The position numbers and the translations under genes were made by a program. From Enterovibrio calviensis DSM 14347 (GTDB taxonomy: Bacteria > Pseudomonadota > Gammaproteobacteria > Enterobacterales > Vibrionaceae), in assembly GCF_000621165.1 (NCBI RefSeq), contig NZ_JHZA01000001.1, positions 372,001 through 436,000 of the forward strand: 64,000 nt of DNA, given 5' to 3'. Positions 7,780 through 16,213 of the stretch are shown in pieces. How positions within the stretch are numbered: position 1 is the first letter of the stretch; each line of letters begins with the position of its first letter. Below the pieces are notes generated by a model. That model had not been told where the DNA came from and searched no databases. It worked only from the letters and a program-made list of their open reading frames with translations.

Positions 7780-8417
7780 CCTTTTCTCACTCTCCGTGAA
7801 GGCAAAGATTTTTGAAATCCAGCGTTTCGAGTGCCTGAATAGGGTGCTTATCAATGTCTAATCACGGCTTTCTTCGGGTTATTACATATTCTAAATATCG
7901 TTATATCCGAAGCGATGGCATCATCAGCGGAGTGTCTGGATCAGAAAGAAGCGAACGTTTCATATGTATGCACACTTGCTCATAATTTGGATATGCATTC
8001 GTGATTATATTCCTAATTTTCTGATGAAATTTTCATTTTATGAGAAAGCATTTCAATGTCGAGTCATGATGGTGGCTCCATACCACCTCTGCATTATTCT
8101 ATTCATCCCTTTGTCATACTTTCTTTTCTTGTCTATTTAAGTCTTTTCTAATTAAGTTCGTCGTGAAAAGTGTAAAGCGCGGCTGAAAAATACCAAAAGT
8201 GAGTGATGTTTCATTAATGAGAAAGCCCTAATCAATGTAAGTGTATATCCTCTACCCACCTCCTCACTCTTCGAGAAGACTGTGTCCTAAGACAGGCGTG
8301 AACCTCTGTCAGGTCGCATGGAAAGCCAAGTCGAATGGATAAGTCATTTATTCTACTGGTCAACTCAGTGGAGTGAGAATACAAACCAAACATTATGGAC
8401 GATGGGTATTTTTCACG
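7780..8417. other. Long AT-rich leader region before the Calx-beta protein
   Basis: No gene is supported in these 640 bases. The stretch is AT-rich and contains a small hairpin near the downstream gene (GACAG/CTGTC, about 8293-8313) but no riboswitch consensus I recognise. It probably holds the promoter and a long untranslated leader of the gene at 8418. Confidence 0.5.
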
Positions 8418-11042
8418 ATGAAAAAATCTTTGATTTCAATGGCAGTTTTGGCCAGCGTACTGACATCTGCACAAGCCGCAGCAAATTGTTCAGGTAACGT
8501 TTATTCAATGAATGCTGGGCGTAATCACGTTGGTGTTCTTTTAGATGTTCAAGAGCTAGATAAGATGACCGGTGTTTACGCCACTGATGCGGTGAATCGT
8601 TCCACTTATCACTCTCGCTCCATGTTTAGTGGCTCTGCGATGTCGTATAACCGCATCACAGACCGTCTCTACTATGCCAATGCAATTCAACCCACAGATT
8701 TTTACATTGATATTCCTGAAAGCGATTTCACGGCTGAGGAATATGCATCACTGGATCTTCATTCGAAGAAGAGAAAGTCATTCCAGCTAGCGTATATGGA
8801 CCCAACGACAGGTAATCATGTTGCGGGACCCACCGTTGATAAAGAAATCATGCGTATGGCCTTCCACCCAGATACGGGTGAACTGTTTGCATCCAATAAC
8901 TCTGCCATTTTTAAAGTAGACCCTGAAACGGGCGAAACCACTGATCTAAGTTCTTTTGATAGCGATCTGCGTTTTGGTGGGTATTCCAGCTGGGGCTCGT
9001 TTGTATTTTATGAAGGTGAGCTTCTGTTTGTGACTAGCGGGCGTACGTTCAAAATCGACACGGCAACAGGCGCCCAAACATTCAAAGCATTCCACTTTGT
9101 TGACTTTGTCGTGGCGGCGACATTGGACCAAAATGGTCAAATGTTGCTTGCAGCAAAAAACCAGAATGTAACGGGCAATGTGAACAGCAATATGCTGTAC
9201 CGCATTCAGCCGTCCACTGGCGAGAAAGTAAAAGTAGGTCTGTTCCCGAGCCGTATCAGTGCGATGGCTACCGTGACGTCAGAAGACCACACCTGCTATC
9301 CGAAAACCATTTTCCCTAGCGAATTGAACCCTGAAGTAACCGGAATTACGCTGACATCAGCGTCGGTGAGCGAAGGCGCTGTTGCTTACGCGACGGTTAA
9401 TTTTGACGGTGAAACGACAGGTACCACCGCGACGGTGAACTTGGCACTGACAGATGGCACAGCGCTCCTCAACAGCGACTACCGCAATGCTGTGTCGTTA
9501 CGTTACTCAGATGGAACTACAGGCACAGCGACTGTTTCCTCAACGCAGACAACAATCACGTTGCCAAAAGGCATCACATCAGTGCGCATTGATATTCCGA
9601 CCGTAGACGATGACGCGGCCGAGAATAGTGAGAATTTCACCATTGATGCATGGACCAACAGTGATAAGAGCGATCTAAGCAGCGCAACGATTGTGATTGC
9701 TGACGACGATGGCTCCGGCACCGTGACTGGAAACTTGGAAGGGAATGGGGAAAATACCGCTGATGACTCTGCTTATATCACCACGACCAATCCTGATGGT
9801 AGTTACACGGTAGTTTGGAGAGGTTGGGATACCAATTACCATGGGAACAACAAAGTCTATCTCCAAAGCTTTAACGCTGACGGGACGCTCAAAGGTGACG
9901 AACTGACGTTCGGCACTAGGCAGAAAATCGAGTCTCCGCAAGTCACCATGCTCAATGACAATGGCGATATGTTGGTGACGTGGACGGGCTACAACAATAG
10001 CGCCAGCCTAAACACACATTCCTATGCTCAAGTTATTTATGCCGACCCTAGCCAACATAACGGCGCAGCAATGGGACCAGTGATGGATCTGGGACCTTCT
10101 TCGCTTAGATCTGTCACCTCAGAGCATTCGGGTAATACCAGTGTGATAGTTTGGCAAAATGGTTACTCGCTGTACATGCAGATCCTTGATATTGCGGGTA
10201 ACAAAGTGGGTGGGGCACAGGTGGTCGGTTCGATTTCCGCCAATTCAAATAGTTACCCCATTGAGTCAAAAGCGGAAATCAGTGTCTTGGACAATGGCAA
10301 TTACATCATTTCCTGGAATCAAGGCTCAACTGCCACTGCCACTAATATCGTGATGTTATCTTCTGCAGGCAGCAAAATTGGTAGTACACAAACACTTAGT
10401 ATTGGTGGTACTGATGGCGTCGGAGACAATGAAACCAATGTTGTGAGTATTGGTGGCGACAAATACGTCATCGTTGGCTCTGCGGGTGGCGTGGTCAAAT
10501 TGGCGCTGATGGATGCGACTAATAACCAGCCTGTCGCTAATTCCATCAAGACACTAAGTTTGCCTGGCACCACTGGCAATGATCTCCCATCGATCACACA
10601 GATTGGGACTGAGGGGCAGTTTGTTGCGGTTTGGCGCGGTATTGAAAGTAATGAATGGCACACTTACATCCAACACTTTGATGAAAATGGTCTGTCTAGC
10701 CAACCCGCAGAGAAATTCCTAGCGACTGGCGGACATGGCCCTGCGAAAGTTGCTGGCGTTGGTGTCGGGGACTACGTGGTTGTTTGGGCGTCAATCGGTG
10801 ACAGCCAACGCTACGAAGTGCATTTCCAGAAGTTCAATGCAGAGGGTACAAAAATCGGTCAACAAATGACATTCACGGGCCAAGACACCAGCGACAATAG
10901 TTTGCATTTCGATATCACACCGGTCGGTGACAAAGGAGCCTTCTCTATTACGTTTGACGGAAAAGACTCGGCTGCAAATGGCGGTGACCGATCGATCTAT
11001 GTGGTTCACGTTGATGAATACGGCAGTGTTGTTCAGCCTTAA
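8418..11042 (+). CDS. Large secreted protein with propeller-like and Calx-beta domains
   Basis: This 874-residue protein begins MKKSLISMAVLASVLTSAQA, a signal peptide. Residues ~25-295 look like a seven-bladed propeller region (DPTTGNHV, DPETGETTDL, DTATGAQTF motifs). Residues ~300-430 form a Calx-beta domain (VSEGAVAYATVNF, TDGTALLNSDY, IPTVDDDAAENSENF, IVIADDDG). The rest is a run of beta-strand repeats of the kind VYLQSFNADGTLKGDE and VHFQKFNAEGTKIGQQ, found in extracellular adhesins. The Asp clusters suggest calcium binding. The ATG at 8418 is chosen because the signal peptide starts there; an in-frame GTG at 8373 is an alternative. No anchor or sortase motif is visible, so it is secreted or loosely surface-bound. 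No partner gene is adjacent. Its exact role is unknown. Confidence 0.7.
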   Translation: MKKSLISMAVLASVLTSAQAAANCSGNVYSMNAGRNHVGVLLDVQELDKMTGVYATDAVNRSTYHSRSMFSGSAMSYNRITDRLYYANAIQPTDFYIDIPESDFTAEEYASLDLHSKKRKSFQLAYMDPTTGNHVAGPTVDKEIMRMAFHPDTGELFASNNSAIFKVDPETGETTDLSSFDSDLRFGGYSSWGSFVFYEGELLFVTSGRTFKIDTATGAQTFKAFHFVDFVVAATLDQNGQMLLAAKNQNVTGNVNSNMLYRIQPSTGEKVKVGLFPSRISAMATVTSEDHTCYPKTIFPSELNPEVTGITLTSASVSEGAVAYATVNFDGETTGTTATVNLALTDGTALLNSDYRNAVSLRYSDGTTGTATVSSTQTTITLPKGITSVRIDIPTVDDDAAENSENFTIDAWTNSDKSDLSSATIVIADDDGSGTVTGNLEGNGENTADDSAYITTTNPDGSYTVVWRGWDTNYHGNNKVYLQSFNADGTLKGDELTFGTRQKIESPQVTMLNDNGDMLVTWTGYNNSASLNTHSYAQVIYADPSQHNGAAMGPVMDLGPSSLRSVTSEHSGNTSVIVWQNGYSLYMQILDIAGNKVGGAQVVGSISANSNSYPIESKAEISVLDNGNYIISWNQGSTATATNIVMLSSAGSKIGSTQTLSIGGTDGVGDNETNVVSIGGDKYVIVGSAGGVVKLALMDATNNQPVANSIKTLSLPGTTGNDLPSITQIGTEGQFVAVWRGIESNEWHTYIQHFDENGLSSQPAEKFLATGGHGPAKVAGVGVGDYVVVWASIGDSQRYEVHFQKFNAEGTKIGQQMTFTGQDTSDNSLHFDITPVGDKGAFSITFDGKDSAANGGDRSIYVVHVDEYGSVVQP

Positions 11043-11100
11043 GCCTTAGAGGTAAATAGCTGAAGCGACCCGTCGAAATGACAGGCCGACGCGCTCTCTT

Positions 11101-11130
11101 AAAGCCAGCAGTCACATTGCTGGCTTTTTT
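11101..11130 (+). terminator. Terminator of the Calx-beta protein gene
   Basis: AAAGCCAGCA (11101-11110) pairs with TGCTGGCTTT around GTCACAT, running into six T. It lies about 60 bases after the stop. Confidence 0.9.
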
Positions 11131-11372
11131 CTGCCCTTACAATCACGCCTGTCTCGCGTTGAAGCTGCCTAAGTGAGGTGCAACCCATCCAAAAAAGTGA
11201 AATGAGATTATTCCGCCAAGACGCGAGTGAGATCAATGTCGCTGAAGAATTGAAAAACTTGGGTGAGATCGGACATTAAAATATTGATTTATTTGTGGTA
11301 ATTCTGGGCGGTAGTTGAAATGGTACTGATGTTAGACATCAATGCTCAATGAATATCCGCGAGGAAATGATC

Positions 11373-11756
11373 ATGAAAAAATCGATAGTTCCCGAACAAT
11401 TTAGACACTATTACGACGATTGGCATTTTTCACCTTCGATTGAATCTGATGGGACTGTTTATTTGTCAGGCGTTACGGCAGCGAGGAAAGACAAGCCCAT
11501 CAGCCTCGATCCAGAAGAGCAGTTTCACGATGCCTTTTACAAACTTGGCGTATATCTCAACGCTGCGGGACTCACTTACGATGATATTCTTGAGATGACA
11601 ACATTCCATATCGATTTGAAGAAGCACATAGGTGCATTTTCAACCGTAAAAGATGAATATGTTAAAGCCCCGTATCCGGCATGGTCTGCGATTGGCGTCT
11701 CTGAGTTTATCCCTGAGAATGCGCTGGTTGAAATGCGTATCGTCGCCAAAAAATAA
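11373..11756 (+). CDS. RidA/YjgF family enamine/imine deaminase-like protein
   Basis: This 127-residue cytoplasmic protein belongs to the trimeric Rid family, which hydrolyses reactive 2-aminoacrylate and related imines. Visible family features are LSGVTA near the N-terminus, the DILEMTTFHID block, PYPAWSAIGVSEF and the closing EMRIVA strand. The ATG at 11373 has GAGGAA 7 bases upstream; an in-frame ATG at 11349 has no ribosome site. The divergent sequence (compared with RidA itself) suggests a paralogue subgroup. It is followed after 130 bases by the GFA gene on the same strand, but a shared transcript is not certain. Confidence 0.8.
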   Translation: MKKSIVPEQFRHYYDDWHFSPSIESDGTVYLSGVTAARKDKPISLDPEEQFHDAFYKLGVYLNAAGLTYDDILEMTTFHIDLKKHIGAFSTVKDEYVKAPYPAWSAIGVSEFIPENALVEMRIVAKK

Positions 11757-11888
11757 TATCAACGTATCGATATATAGACCTTTGAATCCGCATCAACGCA
11801 TTGAAATGGGTGCATTAACATGTTGTATTCAATCAGGGCTGACCAATGCAGGTTTTCTAAGGGTTATAGAAATGGAGATATATTCAGG

Positions 11889-12293
11889 ATGAGAGATAGT
11901 TACGAGGGTTCGTGTTTGTGTGGAAGCGTTCGTTTTTCTGTTGAGAGTTTTGGCGAAAAAGCGGCGAACTGCCACTGCACAATGTGTCGAAAATTTCATG
12001 GGGCGGCGTTTGGAACCTTGGTTGGCGTTAAGGGTTTAAGCTGGCTGTCTGGCAAAGACTCTCTCCAAGAATTTGTTGCACCAAACGGGTCAATACGGAC
12101 CTTTTGTTCAACCTGTGGTTCAAGCTTGGGGTTTCGGGTAAAAGGCGAGCCACTTGAGCGAATCGAATTGGCGATCGCGACGTTTGACGTGGATATTCCA
12201 GTAAAAATAGATGCTGAAATTTATACCGGATACAAAGCAAATTGGTGTGCATTGCGATCAGAACTAACGACATTTTCTGAGGGGCGTCAATGA
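11889..12293 (+). CDS. GFA (CENP-V/formaldehyde-activating-like) zinc protein
   Basis: This 134-residue protein contains the full set of cysteines of the GFA fold: GSCLCGSVRF (CxC), NCHCTMCRKFHGAAFGT (CxxC after CHC) and FCSTCGSSLGF (CxxC). These bind structural zinc and the ligand zinc in glutathione-dependent formaldehyde-activating enzyme relatives. Such proteins mostly have unknown substrates. A GGAG site lies 9-12 bases before the ATG at 11889. No glutathione-dependent formaldehyde dehydrogenase gene is near, so a formaldehyde role is not supported by context. Confidence 0.85.
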   Translation: MRDSYEGSCLCGSVRFSVESFGEKAANCHCTMCRKFHGAAFGTLVGVKGLSWLSGKDSLQEFVAPNGSIRTFCSTCGSSLGFRVKGEPLERIELAIATFDVDIPVKIDAEIYTGYKANWCALRSELTTFSEGRQ

Positions 12294-12384
12294 CGAACGG
12301 CGAGTTTTCACTGCCAGACGTTCGCTATCAGTTTTGTTTCGAAAACCATCGCTCTGTTTATTAGCGGCTGCGCGTTTTCATCAC

Positions 12385-12436
12385 ACACTCTGATGGCCTC
12401 TGAAATCGAGCGCCTTCAGGTTGCTTGGGTATACAC
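12385..12436. repeat. Right-end fragment of the dispersed TIR element
   Basis: Fifty-two bases, starting ACACTCTGATGGCCTCTGA and ending CAGGTTGCTTGGGTATACACA, match the right end of the complete element at 23538-23802 except for three bases. The left end and middle are absent. It lies between the GFA gene and the next small gene. Confidence 0.8.
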
Positions 12437-12510
12437 AAAATCAATGTCTTGGAATCAGTTTCATATCACTTGATAATGTATCGAACTTTAATCATCGAGA
12501 AAACCAACGT

Positions 12511-12777
12511 ATGGAACTGCAAAAATCGGAGCTGTTAGCGCTGTTGTCTAAAGAGTGCGAAGCATATACCTCTATTCCGACCAGTGAAGCGCAAATCAAG
12601 CGAGAAAAGAAATGCTTTATCAATGGCTTAATGACGGCCTGCAGAGTGGTCGGTATAAGCTTCGAAGAGTTGTCCGCCATCGTTGAATCAATGCCGAAGC
12701 ATGGTGAATTCAAAGACCTCGATGAACAGCTCGCAATCCCCACTTATGTGCGGAAGAAGTTGAACATTGAGCTTTAA
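12511..12777 (+). CDS. Small hypothetical cytoplasmic protein
   Basis: The product has 88 residues, mostly helical and acidic, with no membrane segment or recognised motif. It begins MELQKSELLALLSKECEAY and contains KKCFINGLMTACRVVGISFEEL, with two conserved-looking cysteines. The ATG at 12511 is preferred, although only a weak GAGA precedes it, because a longer frame to 12421 would run into the dispersed repeat. Family not recognised. Confidence 0.55.
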   Translation: MELQKSELLALLSKECEAYTSIPTSEAQIKREKKCFINGLMTACRVVGISFEELSAIVESMPKHGEFKDLDEQLAIPTYVRKKLNIEL

Positions 12778-12876
12778 TCGTTGGTTAAAGATTCCAATTG
12801 TTTTACATGCTGATTGTCGTATTTGGATATGATGATGTGTCATTCAGACGTTTAGATAGACCTTGGGGGATAAACA

Positions 12877-13233
12877 ATGAACATGAGCGAATTTTCAAAC
12901 GCTGTTGCCTTGTCTTCTCACACGCTCCGATATTATGAAAAAATAGGCTTACTGAAAGACATTCACAGAAATAGCAGTGGGCATCGTGTTTATACGCCGA
13001 AAGATTTGGCATGGATTGGTTTTGTTAAACGCTTAAAAGACACTGCGATGCCTCTTGAAGACATTTTAGAGTATGCGAAGTTAAGGGAAGCGGGGTCGAT
13101 ATCGGTGATGCAACGTCAAGCGTTATTGGAACGCCATAAAGCAAACTTACAAGAACATATCGAACAACAAAAAATGCACCTCTCTGCGCTAGAAGACAAG
13201 ATTGATCTTTATAAAAACGGAAAAGTCCTTTGA
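12877..13233 (+). CDS. MerR-family transcriptional regulator
   Basis: This 118-residue regulator has the MerR winged helix at its N-terminus (SHTLRYYEKIGLLKDIHRN, then HRVYTPKDLAWIGFVKRLKDT) followed by a dimerisation helix rich in Gln, Lys and His. It lacks the C-terminal cysteine pairs of metal sensors, so the signal is probably a small organic or stress molecule. A GGGGGA site is 7 bases before the ATG. The next gene encodes a carboxymuconolactone decarboxylase family protein, and the promoter between them has the 19-bp spacer and dyad typical of MerR control. MerR/CMD pairs are a common arrangement. Confidence 0.85.
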   Translation: MNMSEFSNAVALSSHTLRYYEKIGLLKDIHRNSSGHRVYTPKDLAWIGFVKRLKDTAMPLEDILEYAKLREAGSISVMQRQALLERHKANLQEHIEQQKMHLSALEDKIDLYKNGKVL

Positions 13234-13260
13234 CTTAGAGTCAACTCTAACTTGTATGGT
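13230..13260 (+). promoter_or_regulatory. MerR-type promoter with operator in a 19-bp spacer
   Basis: TTGACT (13230-13235) and TATGGT (13255-13260) are separated by 19 bases, the distorted spacing that MerR activators correct. The dyad TTAGAGTCAACTCTAA (13235-13250) lies between the hexamers. The -35 overlaps the stop codon of the regulator gene. The promoter faces the CMD gene. Confidence 0.8.
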
Positions 13261-13289
13261 GTGCGTGTTGATAGACACGGAGCATACTC

Positions 13290-13667
13290 ATGGACAAATC
13301 ACGTTTTGAATCTGGCCTAGAGCGACTCGCAAGCATTGATGGCGAAGCGGGAAAACAGGTTATTGATAGTTTGCAGGACATTTGTCCAGACTTGGCAAAA
13401 TATACGATTGAGTTTCCTTTTGGGGATATTTATTCTCGTGCCGGACTCGATATTAAATCGCGCGAGATAGCGACGGTTGCTGCGCTCACTGCACTGGGCC
13501 ATTGCGCGCCTCAATTAAAGGTGCATCTGAATGCTGCATTGAATGTCGGTTGTAGTGAAGAAGAAATAAAAGAAGTCATATTACAAATGACCGTTTATGC
13601 GGGTTTTCCTGCGGCTTTGAATGGCATGTTCGCGTTCAAAGAGGTACTTGCAGAAAGAATGGCTTGA
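13290..13667 (+). CDS. Carboxymuconolactone decarboxylase (CMD/AhpD-like) family protein
   Basis: This 125-residue, all-helical protein has the CMD core: IKSREIATVAALTALGHC followed by APQLKVHLNAALNVGCSEEEIKEVI. The His-containing HLNAALNVG segment is typical. A single Cys replaces the CxxC of AhpD, so peroxidase activity by a dithiol is unlikely. A GGAG site is 8 bases before the ATG. Expression is probably induced by the upstream MerR regulator. CMD proteins of this kind often act in thiol or quinone stress, but no substrate is evident. Confidence 0.8.
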   Translation: MDKSRFESGLERLASIDGEAGKQVIDSLQDICPDLAKYTIEFPFGDIYSRAGLDIKSREIATVAALTALGHCAPQLKVHLNAALNVGCSEEEIKEVILQMTVYAGFPAALNGMFAFKEVLAERMA

Positions 13668-13684
13668 GACATGATGGGCAGAAA

Positions 13685-13709
13685 AAAGCGCACCTAGAAG
13701 GTGCGCTTT
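13685..13709. terminator. Bidirectional terminator between convergent genes
   Basis: AAAGCGCACC and GGTGCGCTTT flank a 5-base loop, with A and T runs on both sides. It separates the CMD gene (plus) from yghU (minus). Confidence 0.85.
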
Positions 13710-13736
13710 CACATTCTTAGCAACGCAAGCTATAAA

Positions 13737-14597
13737 CTAAGGGCGTAGTTTCAGCACGTTATCAATATCTTCAGCTGAATGGCGCTCTAAGACTTTCTCC
13801 CACTCTTCACCAAATGAACGGTTAACAATGCGACCACGTTGCACGCCTTCACGTGCATCAAGCTGCTTCGCCCAACGAACGACGTTGGTGTAAGTGTGAA
13901 CTTCCAAAAACTCAGCGGCATCGTACATACGGCCAAGCACCATCGCGCCGTACCACGGCCAAATTGCCATGTCAGCAATGGAGTATTCTTCACCCGCCAC
14001 AAAGGTGTTTTCGGCAAGTTGCTTGTCGAGCACATCTAACTGGCGTTTTGCTTCCATCGCGAAGCGGTTAATTGGGTATTCTTGCTTTACATCGGCATAC
14101 GCATAGAAGTGGCCAAATCCACCACCTAGGAACGGTGCTGAACCTTGTGCCCAGAATAGCCAATTCAAGGTTTGGGTTCTTGCTGGGCCGTTCGCAGGCA
14201 GGAATTGACCGAACTTTTCAGCCAAGTGCATCAAAATAGACGCTGATTCAAATACGTTGACGGGCTCAGCACCAGTTTTGTCCAACAGCGCTGGGATTTT
14301 CGAGTTCGGGTTTACACCGACAAACCCTGATGAAAATTGGTCTGAGTCACCAATATTGATCAGGAAGGCATCATATTCTGCTTCCGTAATGCCAAGTGCT
14401 AAAAGCTCTTCGAACATAATGGTAACTTTCTGACCATTCGGCGTGCCAAGAGAGTAAAGCTGGAATGCATGCTCGCCTACTGGCAATTCGCGATCAAATC
14501 TAGCGCCTGATACTGGGCTGTTGATGTTTGCGAATTTGTTACCGCTGCTTGCTTCGTTTGCCCAGACCTTTGGCGGTGTGTATTGATTGTCGCTCAT
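13737..14597 (-). CDS. yghU: YghU-type glutathione S-transferase / disulfide reductase
   Basis: This 286-residue protein matches YghU (288 residues in E. coli) along its length: the opening YTPPKVW, the thioredoxin-fold site LYSLGTPNGQKVTIMFEELL, the substrate segment FVGVNPNSKIPALLD, and the C-terminal helical domain with EEYSIADMAIWPWYG. The family binds two glutathiones and reduces disulfides and organic hydroperoxides. The ATG at 14597 has an AAGGAG site 6 bases before it; an upstream in-frame ATG has none. The gene is monocistronic and convergent with the CMD gene. Confidence 0.9.
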   Translation of the reverse strand: MSDNQYTPPKVWANEASSGNKFANINSPVSGARFDRELPVGEHAFQLYSLGTPNGQKVTIMFEELLALGITEAEYDAFLINIGDSDQFSSGFVGVNPNSKIPALLDKTGAEPVNVFESASILMHLAEKFGQFLPANGPARTQTLNWLFWAQGSAPFLGGGFGHFYAYADVKQEYPINRFAMEAKRQLDVLDKQLAENTFVAGEEYSIADMAIWPWYGAMVLGRMYDAAEFLEVHTYTNVVRWAKQLDAREGVQRGRIVNRSFGEEWEKVLERHSAEDIDNVLKLRP

Positions 14598-14869
14598 CGT
14601 TTCTCCTTGAATATCCATGACGTGCTTGTTGTCTGATTGTATCTATTTGTTATGTAAACAACACTGTAACATTTGATATTGACCTTTCCTAAATTATCAT
14701 CAAAACGCCAGAGTTGCATGGATCGCATGCACAACTGGTTTTGTTAAGAAACATGACGTATTTGCTCTTTACCGTGTCGCGTGTTGAAAGGCTACCCCAA
14801 GAAAAAGCGCGCATTTTGTGTGAAATACTGAGCACAGATTGGCGCAGTTAAGGGAGGAGTAGGGGCGAG

Positions 14870-16213
14870 ATGATGATTAACGAAGGCAAGGATAGCTTGC
14901 AAACTAAAGATAGTTTGCAAACCAAAGCGGCTGTTGCGCGCCACAATACTGATGTGAATCAAGCAGGGCGTCATGTCCCTATTAACCTGCGTCAATCTGG
15001 AGCAACGCCTGTTGAATTGCTGATCTCGACAAGAGTGCGCAAATCGCCTTATTGGCATTTATCCATTGAAGCCGGTTGTTGGCGTGCGACGGTATATAAC
15101 CGCATGTATCACCCTCGTAATTACGCTCGGCCTGAAGATGGCGGGGCAATGGCTGAATATGATGCATTGGTGAATCACGTCACTATGTGGAATGTGGCTG
15201 TAGAACGCCAGATCCAAGTGAAAGGGCCTGATGCAGAAAAGTTTGTCGACTTTGTTATTACGCGCGCTGCAAATCTCATCAAACCCATGCGCGCTAAGTA
15301 TGTGATCCTTTGTAATGAGCAGGGCGGTATCCTCAACGATCCCGTGCTTCTTCGCGTTGCCGAGGATGAATTTTGGTTTTCCGTATCAGACAGCGATGTG
15401 GAATTTTGGCTACGTGGTGTGAACGTCGGAAAAGGCTTCGATGTGTCTATCGCTGAAATTGATGTCGCGCCGCTTCAAATTCAAGGCCCCAAGTCTGAGG
15501 CCATGATGACAGATCTCTTTGGGCCAGCCGTCAGTGATATTCCATTCTATGGATTAATGGAAGGGAACCTTAATGGCGTCGAAGTCATCATTTCGCAAAC
15601 GGGATGGTCAGGAGAGAAAGGTTACGAAATCTTCTGTAAAGACGCGACGTTGAATGCAGAAACGGTATGGTATTCCGTATTGGGGGCGGGTAAGCCGCAT
15701 AACTTAATGGTGATTGCGCCTGCTCATCATCGGCGTATCGCGGCGGGTATTTTGTCATGGGGGCAAGATATCGATCAGGAAATTTCGCCGTTTCAGTGCA
15801 ATTTAGCGTACCAAGTTCCTAGAAACAAAGAAGGGGACTATGTGGGTAAAGCCGCGCTGGAGAAAGCGAGAGAAGACATTGAAGCTGGTAACTCGCCCTA
15901 TCCGCTTTGCATGGTTGGGATTGTTTTGGGCGGCGAACCCGTCACCGATTATGCGAATGACTTCTGGCTAGTGTTCGATGAGCATGGCGATGGTGCTATC
16001 GGGTATGTGACGTCGCCTTGGTTTAGCCCTGAATTGGAAACCAATATTGCGCTGTGTTTTGTGCCTTGGGATAAGAAGCAAGTAGGCACAGCATTGAGCG
16101 TCGCGTTGCCCGAAGAATATGGTGGTGAACGCGTGTCTGCGACCGTCGTCGATGTGCCTTTTCGGCCGTCCGTGAACCCGAATTCTCGCGAGACTGAAAA
16201 GGCTCGTCAATGA
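14870..16213 (+). CDS. DmdA-like tetrahydrofolate-dependent demethylase (GcvT family)
   Basis: This 447-residue aminomethyltransferase-family protein aligns best in pattern with DMSP demethylase DmdA: YNRMYHPRNYARPEDGG, VAVERQIQVKGPDAEKFVDF, GGILNDPVLLRVAEDEFWFS, VAPLQIQGPKSEAMM and SQTGWSGEKGYEIFC. These enzymes move a methyl group from a sulfonium or amine substrate to tetrahydrofolate. It is longer than typical DmdA (~370) because of an N-terminal extension that carries an 18-bp tandem duplication (DSLQTK twice, 14891-14926). The ATG at 14870 follows AGGGG by 4 bases. It overlaps the MetF-like gene by 4 bases (ATGA), so the methyl-THF product is probably handled by that partner. DMSP, dimethylglycine or a methoxyaromatic are possible substrates; DMSP is favoured but unproven. 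Confidence 0.7.
   Translation: MMINEGKDSLQTKDSLQTKAAVARHNTDVNQAGRHVPINLRQSGATPVELLISTRVRKSPYWHLSIEAGCWRATVYNRMYHPRNYARPEDGGAMAEYDALVNHVTMWNVAVERQIQVKGPDAEKFVDFVITRAANLIKPMRAKYVILCNEQGGILNDPVLLRVAEDEFWFSVSDSDVEFWLRGVNVGKGFDVSIAEIDVAPLQIQGPKSEAMMTDLFGPAVSDIPFYGLMEGNLNGVEVIISQTGWSGEKGYEIFCKDATLNAETVWYSVLGAGKPHNLMVIAPAHHRRIAAGILSWGQDIDQEISPFQCNLAYQVPRNKEGDYVGKAALEKAREDIEAGNSPYPLCMVGIVLGGEPVTDYANDFWLVFDEHGDGAIGYVTSPWFSPELETNIALCFVPWDKKQVGTALSVALPEEYGGERVSATVVDVPFRPSVNPNSRETEKARQ

Noticed and set aside
8293-8345. Possible cyclic di-GMP riboswitch before the Calx-beta gene
   Set aside because: A small GACAG/CTGTC stem is present but the conserved GEMM core and tetraloop receptor were not found.
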